Positions 1-5,861 of a DNA stretch of 6,001 bases are shown here, piece by piece; positions within the stretch are counted from its first letter, which is position 1, and every line of letters begins with the position of its first letter. Origin of the DNA: Azonexus sp. GTDB lineage: Bacteria; Pseudomonadota; Gammaproteobacteria; Burkholderiales; Rhodocyclaceae. The stretch covers positions 1 through 6,001 of the forward strand of contig JAITWU010000304.1 in the NCBI GenBank assembly GCA_031285115.1, in the 5' to 3' direction. Below the pieces are notes generated by a model that searched no databases, was not told the origin of the DNA, and saw only the letters and a program-made list of their open reading frames with translations. A program made the translations under genes and the position numbers.

Positions 1-384
1 GTAATAGAGATTGGTTTCGCCGTCGGTTTCCCACGAACAGCCGAGCCATTTGACGGAATCGACGATGGAATCGACGTATTCCTGTTCTTCTTTCTCAGGA
101 TTGGTGTCGTCGAAACGCAGGTGGCAGCGGCCCGCATATTGTTCAGCGAGGCCGAAATTGAGGAGGATGGATTTGGCGTGGCCGAAATGCAGATAACCGT
201 TGGGTTCCGGCGGAAAGCGGGTGCGGATTCTGGCGGCATCGAGCGGCGCTTTGGCGTGGTCGGCAGCCGGACCGGGCCGCCCGGCCCAGCGGCGCTCGGC
301 GTGTTTGCCTGCGGCAAGGTCGGCTTCGATGATGTTCTTGATGAAATTGGCCGCCGGGGCGGGGGCGTTGGATTCTTTGCTCAT
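1..384 (-). CDS. glnS: Glutaminyl-tRNA synthetase, N-terminal part (runs off left edge)
   Basis: Class I aminoacyl-tRNA synthetase that charges tRNA-Gln with glutamine in the cytoplasm using ATP. Only the first 128 residues are in the window; the family is usually about 550-560 residues, so most of the gene lies beyond position 1. Seen directly: an N-terminal [11 protein letters not shown] helix (residues 13-23), the [18 protein letters not shown] block with the class I HIGH signature as HFGH (66-69), and the Rossmann-fold [10 protein letters not shown] block (90-99). The start at 384 gives the MSKESNAP leader; an in-frame ATG 10 codons upstream (414) is possible but less family-like, and neither has a clear Shine-Dalgarno sequence. 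Between GKH (26-28) and TRFPPEP (55-61) there are 26 residues where E. coli GlnRS has about 4, so this copy carries an insertion of roughly 22 residues rich in Ala, Arg, Gly and Pro. The gene follows the pit operon on the same strand across a 104-bp gap. The identification is firm; the role of the insertion is unknown. Confidence 0.96.
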   Translation of the reverse strand, partial: MSKESNAPAPAANFIKNIIEADLAAGKHAERRWAGRPGPAADHAKAPLDAARIRTRFPPEPNGYLHFGHAKSILLNFGLAEQYAGRCHLRFDDTNPEKEEQEYVDSIVDSVKWLGCSWETDGETNLYY

Positions 385-453
385 GGCGGAATGTGCGAAA
401 TGGCGAGGGCGCATTTTAAGCGATACGCCACCCGCTTTTTCAGAGCGCCGGAC

Positions 454-488
454 CAGACTGAAACCTGTATCCTGAACCCTGACCCCTG
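454..488. repeat. Degenerate tandem heptamer array, five units
   Basis: Five consecutive 7-bp units end in CTG on the plus strand, at 454-460, 461-467, 468-474, 475-481 and 482-488. Four of the five fit NNNCCTG; the two best-kept are AACCCTG and ACCCCTG. On the minus strand each unit begins with CAG. The array abuts the pit stop codon at 489-491, and unit similarity decays away from the gene. It resembles the short heptanucleotide tandem repeats found between genes in some bacteria. I see no terminator stem with a T-run in the surrounding 385-488 gap. Confidence 0.6.
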
Positions 489-1496
489 TTACAGCACGAA
501 CCGTCCCAAATACCAGCCCAGACCAGCAATCAAGGCGCTGCACGGAATGGTCAGAATCCACGCCCAGACGATGCCGCCAGCGACCCCCCAGTTCACCCGG
601 CGAGCGCCGCGCGTAGCGCCGACACCGGCAATGGCGCCGGTGATGGTGTGGGTGGTCGATACCGGAATGCCGAAAAAGGAGGCGAGGAACAGGGTGAAAG
701 CGCCGCCGCTGTTGGCGCAGAAGCCGCGCGCCTGATTGAGTTTGGTGATGCGGTTGCCCATCGTCTTGACGATGCGCCAGCCGCCGAACAGGGTGCCGAG
801 GCCCATGGCCGTGTAGCAACTGAGCACGACCCAGGCGGGAATGTCCGACTCGGTGGTCGACAAATTGGCGGCAATCAGAATCAGCCAGATGACGCCGACT
901 GTTTTTTGCGCGTCGTTGCCGCCGTGGCCCAAGCTGTAGGCTGCTGCCGAAAGCAACTGGAAGCGGCGGAAATATTTATCCACCTTGCGCTGGGTCATAC
1001 CTCGACAAATCCATGAAACGGCAACCATCATCAAAGCGCCGAGGAAAAAACCGAGCAGCGGGGCGATGAAAATGAAGGCGATGATTTTGAGAACGCCGGA
1101 AGCGACCAGACTGCCAAACCCGGATTTGCAGACCGCAGCGCCAATCAGCCCGCCAACCAGCGCGTGTGACGACGAGGAAGGAATACCGTAATACCAGGTA
1201 ATCAGATTCCAGGCGACGGCCCCGATCAGCGCGCCGAAAATCACATAATGATCGACGATGCCGGGGTCGACCGTGCCTTTGCCGATGGTCGCCGCGACCT
1301 TGAGGTGAAACAGAAAGTAGGCGAGAAAATTGAACCCGGCGGCCCACAGCACGGCGTGCTGCGGCTTCAAAACACGGGTTGAAACAATGGTGGCGATTGA
1401 ATTGGCGGCATCGTGAAAGCCGTTCATGAAATCAAACACCAGCGCGACTGCCACCAGCGTTACGACAACGCCCATGCCGATGCTCATCGTTTCCAT
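489..1496 (-). CDS. pit: PiT-family inorganic phosphate transporter
   Basis: Low-affinity secondary transporter of inorganic phosphate (in bacteria usually a proton symport of metal-phosphate) in the inner membrane. The 335 residues are strongly hydrophobic with about ten likely membrane segments. The family's internal duplication is visible: [12 protein letters not shown] (25-36) in the first half and [14 protein letters not shown] (190-203) in the second, each carrying the ND/HDAAN-type signature. The paired re-entrant motifs are [13 protein letters not shown] (104-116) and [13 protein letters not shown] (276-288). The length fits the shorter bacterial PiT proteins that lack the large central loop of E. 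coli PitA. The start is uncertain: ATG 1496 lies 9 bp after the stop of the upstream gene without a good Shine-Dalgarno, while ATG 1487 (residue 4) is preceded closely by GGAAA. It is the second gene of an operon with the DUF47 protein, the usual Pit-accessory arrangement. No broken or missing signature was seen. Confidence 0.95.
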   Translation of the reverse strand: METMSIGMGVVVTLVAVALVFDFMNGFHDAANSIATIVSTRVLKPQHAVLWAAGFNFLAYFLFHLKVAATIGKGTVDPGIVDHYVIFGALIGAVAWNLITWYYGIPSSSSHALVGGLIGAAVCKSGFGSLVASGVLKIIAFIFIAPLLGFFLGALMMVAVSWICRGMTQRKVDKYFRRFQLLSAAAYSLGHGGNDAQKTVGVIWLILIAANLSTTESDIPAWVVLSCYTAMGLGTLFGGWRIVKTMGNRITKLNQARGFCANSGGAFTLFLASFFGIPVSTTHTITGAIAGVGATRGARRVNWGVAGGIVWAWILTIPCSALIAGLGWYLGRFVL

Positions 1497-1505
1497 CGGG
1501 GGCGC

Positions 1506-2144
1506 TCAGGAATTTTCAAGGACGATGGATTCGACCGTGCCAGCGACATCCTTGCAACAATCGGTGACCGATTCGAGCAACTGGTAGATTTCCTTCAACT
1601 TGATGACCTCGCGGACATCCGGCTCTTCGCGGAAAGTTTTTGACATCGCCACCCGCAACTGGCGGTCGACCTCCGATTCGAGGTCGGTGATTTCGTGGCA
1701 GAGCTTGAGGATGGTCGGCGCGTTGTTCATGTCGTGCAGCAGTTTGACCATAGCGCAGACATTTTTGCAGGAACGTTCGGTGGCGATGGCCATCTCCCGG
1801 GTTTCCGCCGGAATGCGGTGGATGTCGTAGAGCGACATGGCCTCGGCAACGTCCTGGGTAACGTCGAGGATGTTATCCATGCCGTTGATGAGGGCGTGGA
1901 TTTCGTCGCGGTCGAACGGGGTGATGAAAGAAGTGTGCAACTGCGACAAGAGATCGTAGGTAATCGCATCGGCCTTGTTTTCGATGGCGTCGATTTCGTC
2001 GGCCAGCGCCTGGGCATCGCCAGAACCATCGGTCAGCGCCGCGATCAGTTTGCCGAGAGTGACGCCGCCCTGGGCGATCAGTTCGCCGTGAGCATTGAAG
2101 TAGTCAAAATACTTGCCCTCTTTGGGCATCAAGGCATCGAACAT
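1506..2144 (-). CDS. DUF47 / PhoU-like phosphate transport accessory protein
   Basis: Soluble all-helical protein of the DUF47 (PF01865) family, structurally related to PhoU. Such genes commonly sit directly before a pit gene and are thought to modulate the permease. From ATG 2144 it has 212 residues and opens with MFDALMPKEGKYFDYFNAHGE, the characteristic N-terminus of the family. PhoU-type acidic E/D-x3-D metal-binding patterns are visible at ENKAD (55-59), D90-D94, ESEVD (156-160) and E191-D195, spread over two helical bundles. An in-frame GTG at 2177 would add 11 residues (MFCHKKIYSNI), but the start at 2144 matches family N-termini and a candidate promoter -10 at 2179-2184 would place the transcript start downstream of that GTG. 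The Shine-Dalgarno is weak (AAGAAG, about 15 nt upstream). The stop is 9 bp before the pit start, so the two genes are almost certainly co-transcribed. Family identity is confident; the exact regulatory role is inferred from known relatives. Confidence 0.9.
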   Translation of the reverse strand: MFDALMPKEGKYFDYFNAHGELIAQGGVTLGKLIAALTDGSGDAQALADEIDAIENKADAITYDLLSQLHTSFITPFDRDEIHALINGMDNILDVTQDVAEAMSLYDIHRIPAETREMAIATERSCKNVCAMVKLLHDMNNAPTILKLCHEITDLESEVDRQLRVAMSKTFREEPDVREVIKLKEIYQLLESVTDCCKDVAGTVESIVLENS

Positions 2145-2178
2145 GATGTTTGAATAGATCTTCTTGTGGCAAAACACA

Positions 2179-2187
2179 ATTCTAGCA
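2179..2187 (-). promoter_or_regulatory. Candidate extended -10 promoter for the DUF47-pit operon
   Basis: Read on the minus strand this is TGCTAGAAT: a TAGAAT hexamer (5 of 6 matches to TATAAT) with the TGn extension that can compensate for a poor -35. No good -35 is seen 16-18 bp upstream. The predicted transcription start near 2172 gives a leader of about 28 nt before ATG 2144. It forms the left arm of an inverted repeat whose right arm is at 2245-2252. Confidence 0.45.
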
Positions 2188-2217
2188 CTCCGCTTCTGCC
2201 GTCGTCGGGGCGATTTC

Positions 2218-2261
2218 AGAATCGCCGCCAGTCTTTGCGCTCAGGCTAGAATCGCCGCCAG
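2218..2261. repeat. 14-bp direct repeat with overlapping hairpin upstream of crcB
   Basis: AGAATCGCCGCCAG occurs exactly at 2218-2231 and again at 2248-2261, 30 bp start to start (about three helical turns). The first copy overlaps a hairpin, GGCGATT (2209-2215), TCAG loop, AATCGCC (2220-2226). The second copy overlaps the candidate crcB -10 box. A same-face repeat of this kind could be a pair of regulator half-sites, or simply a small duplication. Function is inferred only. Confidence 0.5.
2247..2252 (+). promoter_or_regulatory. Candidate -10 box for crcB
   Basis: TAGAAT (5 of 6 to consensus) with a predicted start near 2259, giving a 25-nt leader that includes the Shine-Dalgarno at 2270-2275. 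No recognisable -35 lies 16-18 bp upstream and there is no TGn extension, so support is weak. It is the mirror image of the minus-strand -10 candidate at 2179-2184. Confidence 0.25.
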
Positions 2262-2269
2262 AACGCTTG

Positions 2270-2275
2270 AAGGAG
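2270..2275 (+). promoter_or_regulatory. Ribosome binding site of crcB
   Basis: AAGGAG, 8 nt before ATG 2284. This strong Shine-Dalgarno fixes the crcB start and excludes the longer in-frame reading from 2164. Confidence 0.85.
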
Positions 2276-2283
2276 AGGAATCA

Positions 2284-2670
2284 ATGGGAACCGGACTGAT
2301 CGCTGTCGGCTGTGGCGCGGCCCTGGGCGCCTGGTTGCGCTGGGGGCTTGGCGTCGTCCTCAATCCGCTGTGGCTGGGCGTGCCGCTCGGCACGCTGGCG
2401 GCCAATGTGATTGGCGGTTATCTGGTTGGCGTCGCCGTTGGCCTGTTTCATCTTCATGCCGACCTGTCGCCAGCAATCAGGCTGTTCGTCATCACCGGCT
2501 TTCTTGGTGGGCTGACGACTTTTTCGACCTTTTCCGCCGAAGTCGTCGAACGTCTGCTCGCCAATCAGCCGGGGCTGGCGATTGGCTTGGCCGCGCTGCA
2601 TCTCGCCGGTTCGCTGACGGCCACCTGGCTCGGCCTGGCGACGGTTGGCGCAACGCGAATTTGGGCCTAA
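2284..2670 (+). CDS. crcB: CrcB/Fluc fluoride ion channel
   Basis: Small inner-membrane fluoride channel that lets toxic fluoride leave the cytoplasm; Fluc proteins work as antiparallel dimers. The 128-residue length is normal and four membrane segments are visible. Family landmarks are in order: GAALGAWLRWGLG (11-23), the GTLAANVIGGYLVG block (36-49) with pore-lining Asn41, and GFLGGLTTFSTFS (72-84). The last contains the Thr/Ser-rich break in helix 3 and the two fluoride-lining phenylalanines, Phe80 and Phe83. These numbers coincide with those of the characterised E. coli-type homologue Ec2 as I recall it. The start at 2284 is set by AAGGAG 8 nt upstream. The gene is divergent from the DUF47-pit operon and stands alone. 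No fluoride riboswitch is recognisable upstream, although many crcB genes have one, so control here may be constitutive or by a protein. Confidence 0.95.
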   Translation: MGTGLIAVGCGAALGAWLRWGLGVVLNPLWLGVPLGTLAANVIGGYLVGVAVGLFHLHADLSPAIRLFVITGFLGGLTTFSTFSAEVVERLLANQPGLAIGLAALHLAGSLTATWLGLATVGATRIWA

Positions 2671-2694
2671 GATGAAGCACTGGCGCGGGTCGCC

Positions 2695-2720
2695 TGCCAA
2701 ATGTCGTATGCCGTTTGGCA
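2695..2720. repeat. 26-bp dyad, possible operator or hairpin
   Basis: Arms TGCCAAA (2695-2701) and TTTGGCA (2714-2720) are perfect 7-bp inverted repeats. Continuing inward, 3 of the next 6 position pairs also match, so 10 of 13 pairs are symmetric over the full 26 bp. It lies 25 bp after the crcB stop. It could be an mRNA 3' stem-loop of crcB or an operator; no T-run follows, so it is not a classical terminator. Confidence 0.5.
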
Positions 2721-2771
2721 AAGAGCTTGTTGTAGTTTGAATACGGCAGGGGAAAATAAAACGACAAGGAG

Positions 2772-2792
2772 AAGAAGTGGGAGTGACTTCTT
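2772..2792. repeat. Inverted repeat just upstream of the candidate promoter
   Basis: AAGAAGT (2772-2778), a 7-nt spacer and ACTTCTT (2786-2792) form a perfect 7-bp dyad. Its right arm overlaps where the -35 region for the TATAAT box at 2812-2817 would lie, a position typical of operators. Regulator unknown. Confidence 0.45.
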
Positions 2793-2811
2793 GGCGCTAA
2801 AATGCAAAAAA

Positions 2812-2817
2812 TATAAT
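2812..2817 (+). promoter_or_regulatory. Candidate promoter -10 (TATAAT) of the c-di-GMP gene
   Basis: Exact sigma-70 -10 consensus in an AT-rich stretch. The best -35 is TTGGCG at 2791-2796, which matches 4 of 6 but at a short 15-bp spacing. The predicted start near 2824-2825 gives a leader of only about 20 nt that begins with a T7 tract and has no convincing Shine-Dalgarno before ATG 2844. Confidence 0.5.
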
Positions 2818-2843
2818 TTATGAGAGTTTTTTTGGGCTGCTGA

Positions 2844-5800
2844 ATGACGACAAAGTATTTTTGGCGTTTTGGCATCTTTTTAGCGATCGGCATTTTCTTT
2901 GGCCTGATGGCTTGGATCGGCCTTGATCTGCAACAATCCCGGCAACGCGAGATTGCCGCAGCCGGACGCATCGGCGATACGCTGACCAAGTTGCTCGAAG
3001 GTCATTTTCTCGCTTCCACCCGGCAGATCGACCAGCAACTCCTTGATTTTACAATTCAGTTTCAGACAGCGGTGCTGGAGCGGCAGTCCCGGCCCCTGAT
3101 CGAAGCCGAGCTGCGCCGCCACAAGGCGAACTTTCCCGAGGTGACGAGTTTTCGCATCGCTGGCGTCAATGGCAACTATCTCTACGACGCCAGCGGCAAG
3201 CTGTCGGACTCCAATATCAGCGACCGCGACTACTTCGTTCGCCTGCGCGATGACAGAAACGCCGGTCTGGCCATATCGCGCCCGATTGTGTCGCGGGTCA
3301 CCGGCAAGACCGTGATCGTCTTTGCCCGGCGTCTTGAGGATTTTCGCGGCAATTTTGCTGGCATTGTGGTGGCGGCCCTCGATGCCGATTACTTTGAGCG
3401 TTATTACCAGGGCGTCAATGTCGGGGAAAACGGCGTCGTCGCGCTGCGCAGCGCCGACATGACCCTGTTCGCCCGCTGGCCGCACTGGGTGCAGCAACGG
3501 GAGCTGCACCCGAGCAGCAAGGAAATCGGGGCGCTGTTGGCGGCTGGACAAAAGTCCGGCTCTGTGTCGCTTGCTTCCGAGCTTGACGGGCAAAAGCGGA
3601 TTTACAGTTACCGGCAGATTGACGGTCTGCCGCTGGTGTTCGTCGTCGGTCTGGCCGAATCCGAGGTGCTGGCCGAGTGGCAGGGCCGCGCCATCATCTA
3701 CGGCGCGCTGGGTTCCGCCTTGCTGGTCATGTTGCTGGTGGTGGCGCGTTTGTGGCGGCGTCGCTACCGTGCGATCGAAGCCCTGAGCGAGCGGATGAGC
3801 CGGGCCTATGAAGAAAAATCGCGCCAGTCGCGCGCCCTCCTCGATTCGATTCCTGACATGGCCTGGCTGCTCGACAACGAAGGTCATTTTCTCGCGGTCA
3901 ACGAAGCCTTTTGCCAATATATCGAGCGGCCAATGGCGGAAATCGTTGGCCGCACCGTCGCCGACCTTTTTCCGCCGGTCGAGGCCGAGCGCCTGCGTCA
4001 GGCGCAGCGTGAGGTCTACAGCCGGGGTGAGCAGGTGCGCCACGAAGACTGGTTCGAGGTCAAAGGACGAAAGCGGCCATTCCTGTTCGTGCGGATGCCG
4101 GTCTATGACGAGGCTGGCGAATTGACCGGTCTGGCTGGCGTCGCCACCGACATGACCGAGCGTTTCGAGGCCGAGGAGCGGCAGCGTCTGGTGACGCAGG
4201 TCTTCGACCACAGCGGCGAAGCCATGTTGATCCTCGACAAGGAGCGCCGGGTGGTGACCATCAACCATGCGGTAACCGCCCTGTCCGGTTACCAACTGGC
4301 TGATTTGCAGGGCTGGCGTCCGGGGTCGAAGGTCACGGAATTCAAGGATTTGCTGACTTACGAACAGGTTGTGACCGTGTTGACGGCAGCCGGGGAGTGG
4401 CGGGGCGAATTGTGGATAACCCGCAAGGACGGCACCCTGCTGCCGGTTGGGTGCCAGATTACGGCGATCCGCAATGCGGCGGGCGAGCTGGTCAACTGGT
4501 CGGTGTTCATGACCGATGTCAGCGAGCGCAAGGCGGCTGAGGCCCACATTGATTTGTTGACGCATTTTGACCCGCTGACGGCGCTGCCCAACCGCCAGGG
4601 ATTTTCCCGCCTCATCGGCGAGTGGCTGGCGGCTGACCGTCAGGGCCTGTTGATGCTGATCGACCTCGACGATCAGTTGAACCGGATCAACGACGCTTTC
4701 GGCCATGCCGCCGGTGACGCCGTTCTGCACCGGATGGCGCTGCGCCTCAGCCGCTCGCTTGGCGAAAGCCATATGCTGGGACGCCTTGGCGGCGACCTTT
4801 TCGCCGTCCTCCTCGATGAGGGCAAACTCTCGGAACCGCCGGATGTTTTCATCAAGAAACTGCTCGATAGCCTCGCCCGGCCAATCAAGGTCGAAGGCAG
4901 CGACATCGTTCTCGGCCCCAGCGCCGGTATTTGCCGCCTCTTCGTCGATGGCCGGGAGGTCGCCACCCTGCTGCAAAATGCCGATGCGGCGCTGCATCAA
5001 GCGCGTGAGATGGAGCAGGCGAGCTTCCGTTTCTTCTCGGTCGACATGAATTTACGCATGGCCGAGCGCCTGCGCCTCGAAAGCGAACTGCGCGGCGCCT
5101 TAGCGCGCGGCGAAATGGAAGTGCATTACCAGCCGCAGGTCGACTTGAAGAGCGGCGAGATCGTCGGCTTCGAGAGCCTCCTGCGCTGGCATCACCCCGA
5201 ACTTGGCGCGGTCTCGCCAGTCCGCTTCATCCCGATTGCCGAGGAGAGCCGGCTGATTCTGCCGATCGGCGCCTGGGTGCTGGAAGAAGCCTGCCGCCAG
5301 AACAAACTCTGGCAGGACGCGGGTATGCCGCCGAAAACCGTGGCCGTCAATCTCTCGGCGATTCAGTTCCACAGCACCGACATCATCGAACTGGTCAAGG
5401 GCGCGCTCGCGCGGACCGGCCTGCCCGCCCACTGTCTCGAACTCGAAATTACCGAAAGCGTCCTCGTCGAAGATCCCGAGCGCGTCGTGCGCCTCATGGA
5501 CGGACTCAAGGCGGTCGGCGTCAGCATCTCGATCGACGACTTCGGCACCGGCTATTCGAGCCTTTCTTATTTGAAGCGCTTTCCGATCGACAAGATCAAA
5601 ATCGACCGCACCTTTGTCCGCGACCTCGAAACCAGCGCCAACGATGCGGCCATCGTGCGCATGGTCGTCGGCATCGCCGCCGAACTCGAACACCAGGTCA
5701 TCGCCGAAGGCGTCGAGGCCGAAGGGCAGATCGAGTTCCTGCGCCAGCTCCGCTGCGACGCCTACCAGGGCTTCTACTGTAGCCCGGCCGTTCCAGCCAG

Positions 5801-5861
5801 CCAGATCCCGGCGCTGGTCGCGGCTTACCAGCCGCTGTCGTCAGGGCAATCGCACGAATGA
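2844..5861 (+). CDS. Membrane sensor c-di-GMP phosphodiesterase (Cache-PAS-PAS-degenerate GGDEF-EAL)
   Basis: A 1005-residue inner-membrane signalling protein predicted to hydrolyse cyclic di-GMP to pGpG. Order: TM1 (about 8-28); periplasmic Cache-like sensor (about 35-270, with DRDYF at 127-131 and GLAISRPIVS at 141-150); TM2 (about 283-302) followed by an Arg-rich stop-transfer; short coiled linker; PAS1 (about 328-440); PAS2 (about 450-563); GGDEF-like domain (about 570-735); EAL domain (about 745-995). The GGDEF part looks inactive as a cyclase: the signature is GGDLF (649-653) with Leu for the metal-binding Glu, the catalytic Lys position is Asn613, one extra residue sits between D607 and N616, and the RxxD inhibitory site is absent. 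The EAL part looks active: motif ESLLRW (777-782), Q763, N836, E868, D898-D899 in DDFGTGYSSL, K919, E955 and Q975 are kept. The start at 2844 directly follows an in-frame TGA and is the only plausible Met before TM1. The sensed ligand is unknown. No other gene appears co-transcribed with it in the window. Confidence 0.93.
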   Translation: MTTKYFWRFGIFLAIGIFFGLMAWIGLDLQQSRQREIAAAGRIGDTLTKLLEGHFLASTRQIDQQLLDFTIQFQTAVLERQSRPLIEAELRRHKANFPEVTSFRIAGVNGNYLYDASGKLSDSNISDRDYFVRLRDDRNAGLAISRPIVSRVTGKTVIVFARRLEDFRGNFAGIVVAALDADYFERYYQGVNVGENGVVALRSADMTLFARWPHWVQQRELHPSSKEIGALLAAGQKSGSVSLASELDGQKRIYSYRQIDGLPLVFVVGLAESEVLAEWQGRAIIYGALGSALLVMLLVVARLWRRRYRAIEALSERMSRAYEEKSRQSRALLDSIPDMAWLLDNEGHFLAVNEAFCQYIERPMAEIVGRTVADLFPPVEAERLRQAQREVYSRGEQVRHEDWFEVKGRKRPFLFVRMPVYDEAGELTGLAGVATDMTERFEAEERQRLVTQVFDHSGEAMLILDKERRVVTINHAVTALSGYQLADLQGWRPGSKVTEFKDLLTYEQVVTVLTAAGEWRGELWITRKDGTLLPVGCQITAIRNAAGELVNWSVFMTDVSERKAAEAHIDLLTHFDPLTALPNRQGFSRLIGEWLAADRQGLLMLIDLDDQLNRINDAFGHAAGDAVLHRMALRLSRSLGESHMLGRLGGDLFAVLLDEGKLSEPPDVFIKKLLDSLARPIKVEGSDIVLGPSAGICRLFVDGREVATLLQNADAALHQAREMEQASFRFFSVDMNLRMAERLRLESELRGALARGEMEVHYQPQVDLKSGEIVGFESLLRWHHPELGAVSPVRFIPIAEESRLILPIGAWVLEEACRQNKLWQDAGMPPKTVAVNLSAIQFHSTDIIELVKGALARTGLPAHCLELEITESVLVEDPERVVRLMDGLKAVGVSISIDDFGTGYSSLSYLKRFPIDKIKIDRTFVRDLETSANDAAIVRMVVGIAAELEHQVIAEGVEAEGQIEFLRQLRCDAYQGFYCSPAVPASQIPALVAAYQPLSSGQSHE

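Larger units (their letters stand above)
2671..2843. other. AT-rich regulatory intergenic region between crcB and the c-di-GMP gene
   Basis: A 173-bp gap, clearly richer in A+T than the flanking genes, especially 2740-2835. It holds two dyads (2695-2720 and 2772-2792), a TATAAT box, and a T7 tract (2827-2833) close to the start codon at 2844. No rho-independent terminator for crcB with a stem followed by T-run was found; the first dyad is followed by mixed sequence. A seven-codon frame at 2777-2800 with AAGGAG upstream is noted as a finding. Confidence 0.6.

Noticed and set aside
121..735. A 204-codon plus-strand open frame over glnS and the end of pit.
   Set aside because: It crosses an intergenic gap and lies opposite two recognised genes; no motif, no Shine-Dalgarno.
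2145..2177. GTG start at 2177 for the DUF47 protein.
   Set aside because: Family N-termini match MFDALMPKEG at 2144, and the extended -10 candidate would start transcription at about 2172, inside the extra codons.
2187..2283. Fluoride riboswitch upstream of crcB.
   Set aside because: I looked for the conserved crcB-motif pseudoknot elements and found none in the leader; the only structures are a simple 7-bp hairpin and a direct repeat.
2164..2283. Longer N-terminus for crcB from an in-frame start at 2164.
   Set aside because: The added 40 residues are Arg/Ala-rich and non-family, while ATG 2284 has an ideal Shine-Dalgarno and gives the normal length and first helix.
2791..2806. Sigma-54 promoter resemblance, TTGGCGCTAAAATGCA.
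   Set aside because: GG and GC elements are 11 nt apart start to start instead of the required 12, and sigma-54 promoters tolerate this poorly.
2880..5000. A 706-codon open frame on the minus strand, antisense to the c-di-GMP sensor gene.
   Set aside because: Its translation shows no family motifs and is rich in Gln, His, Arg and Asp. It lies wholly opposite a gene with clear TM, PAS, GGDEF and EAL domains, so it is an antisense shadow of GC-rich codon bias.
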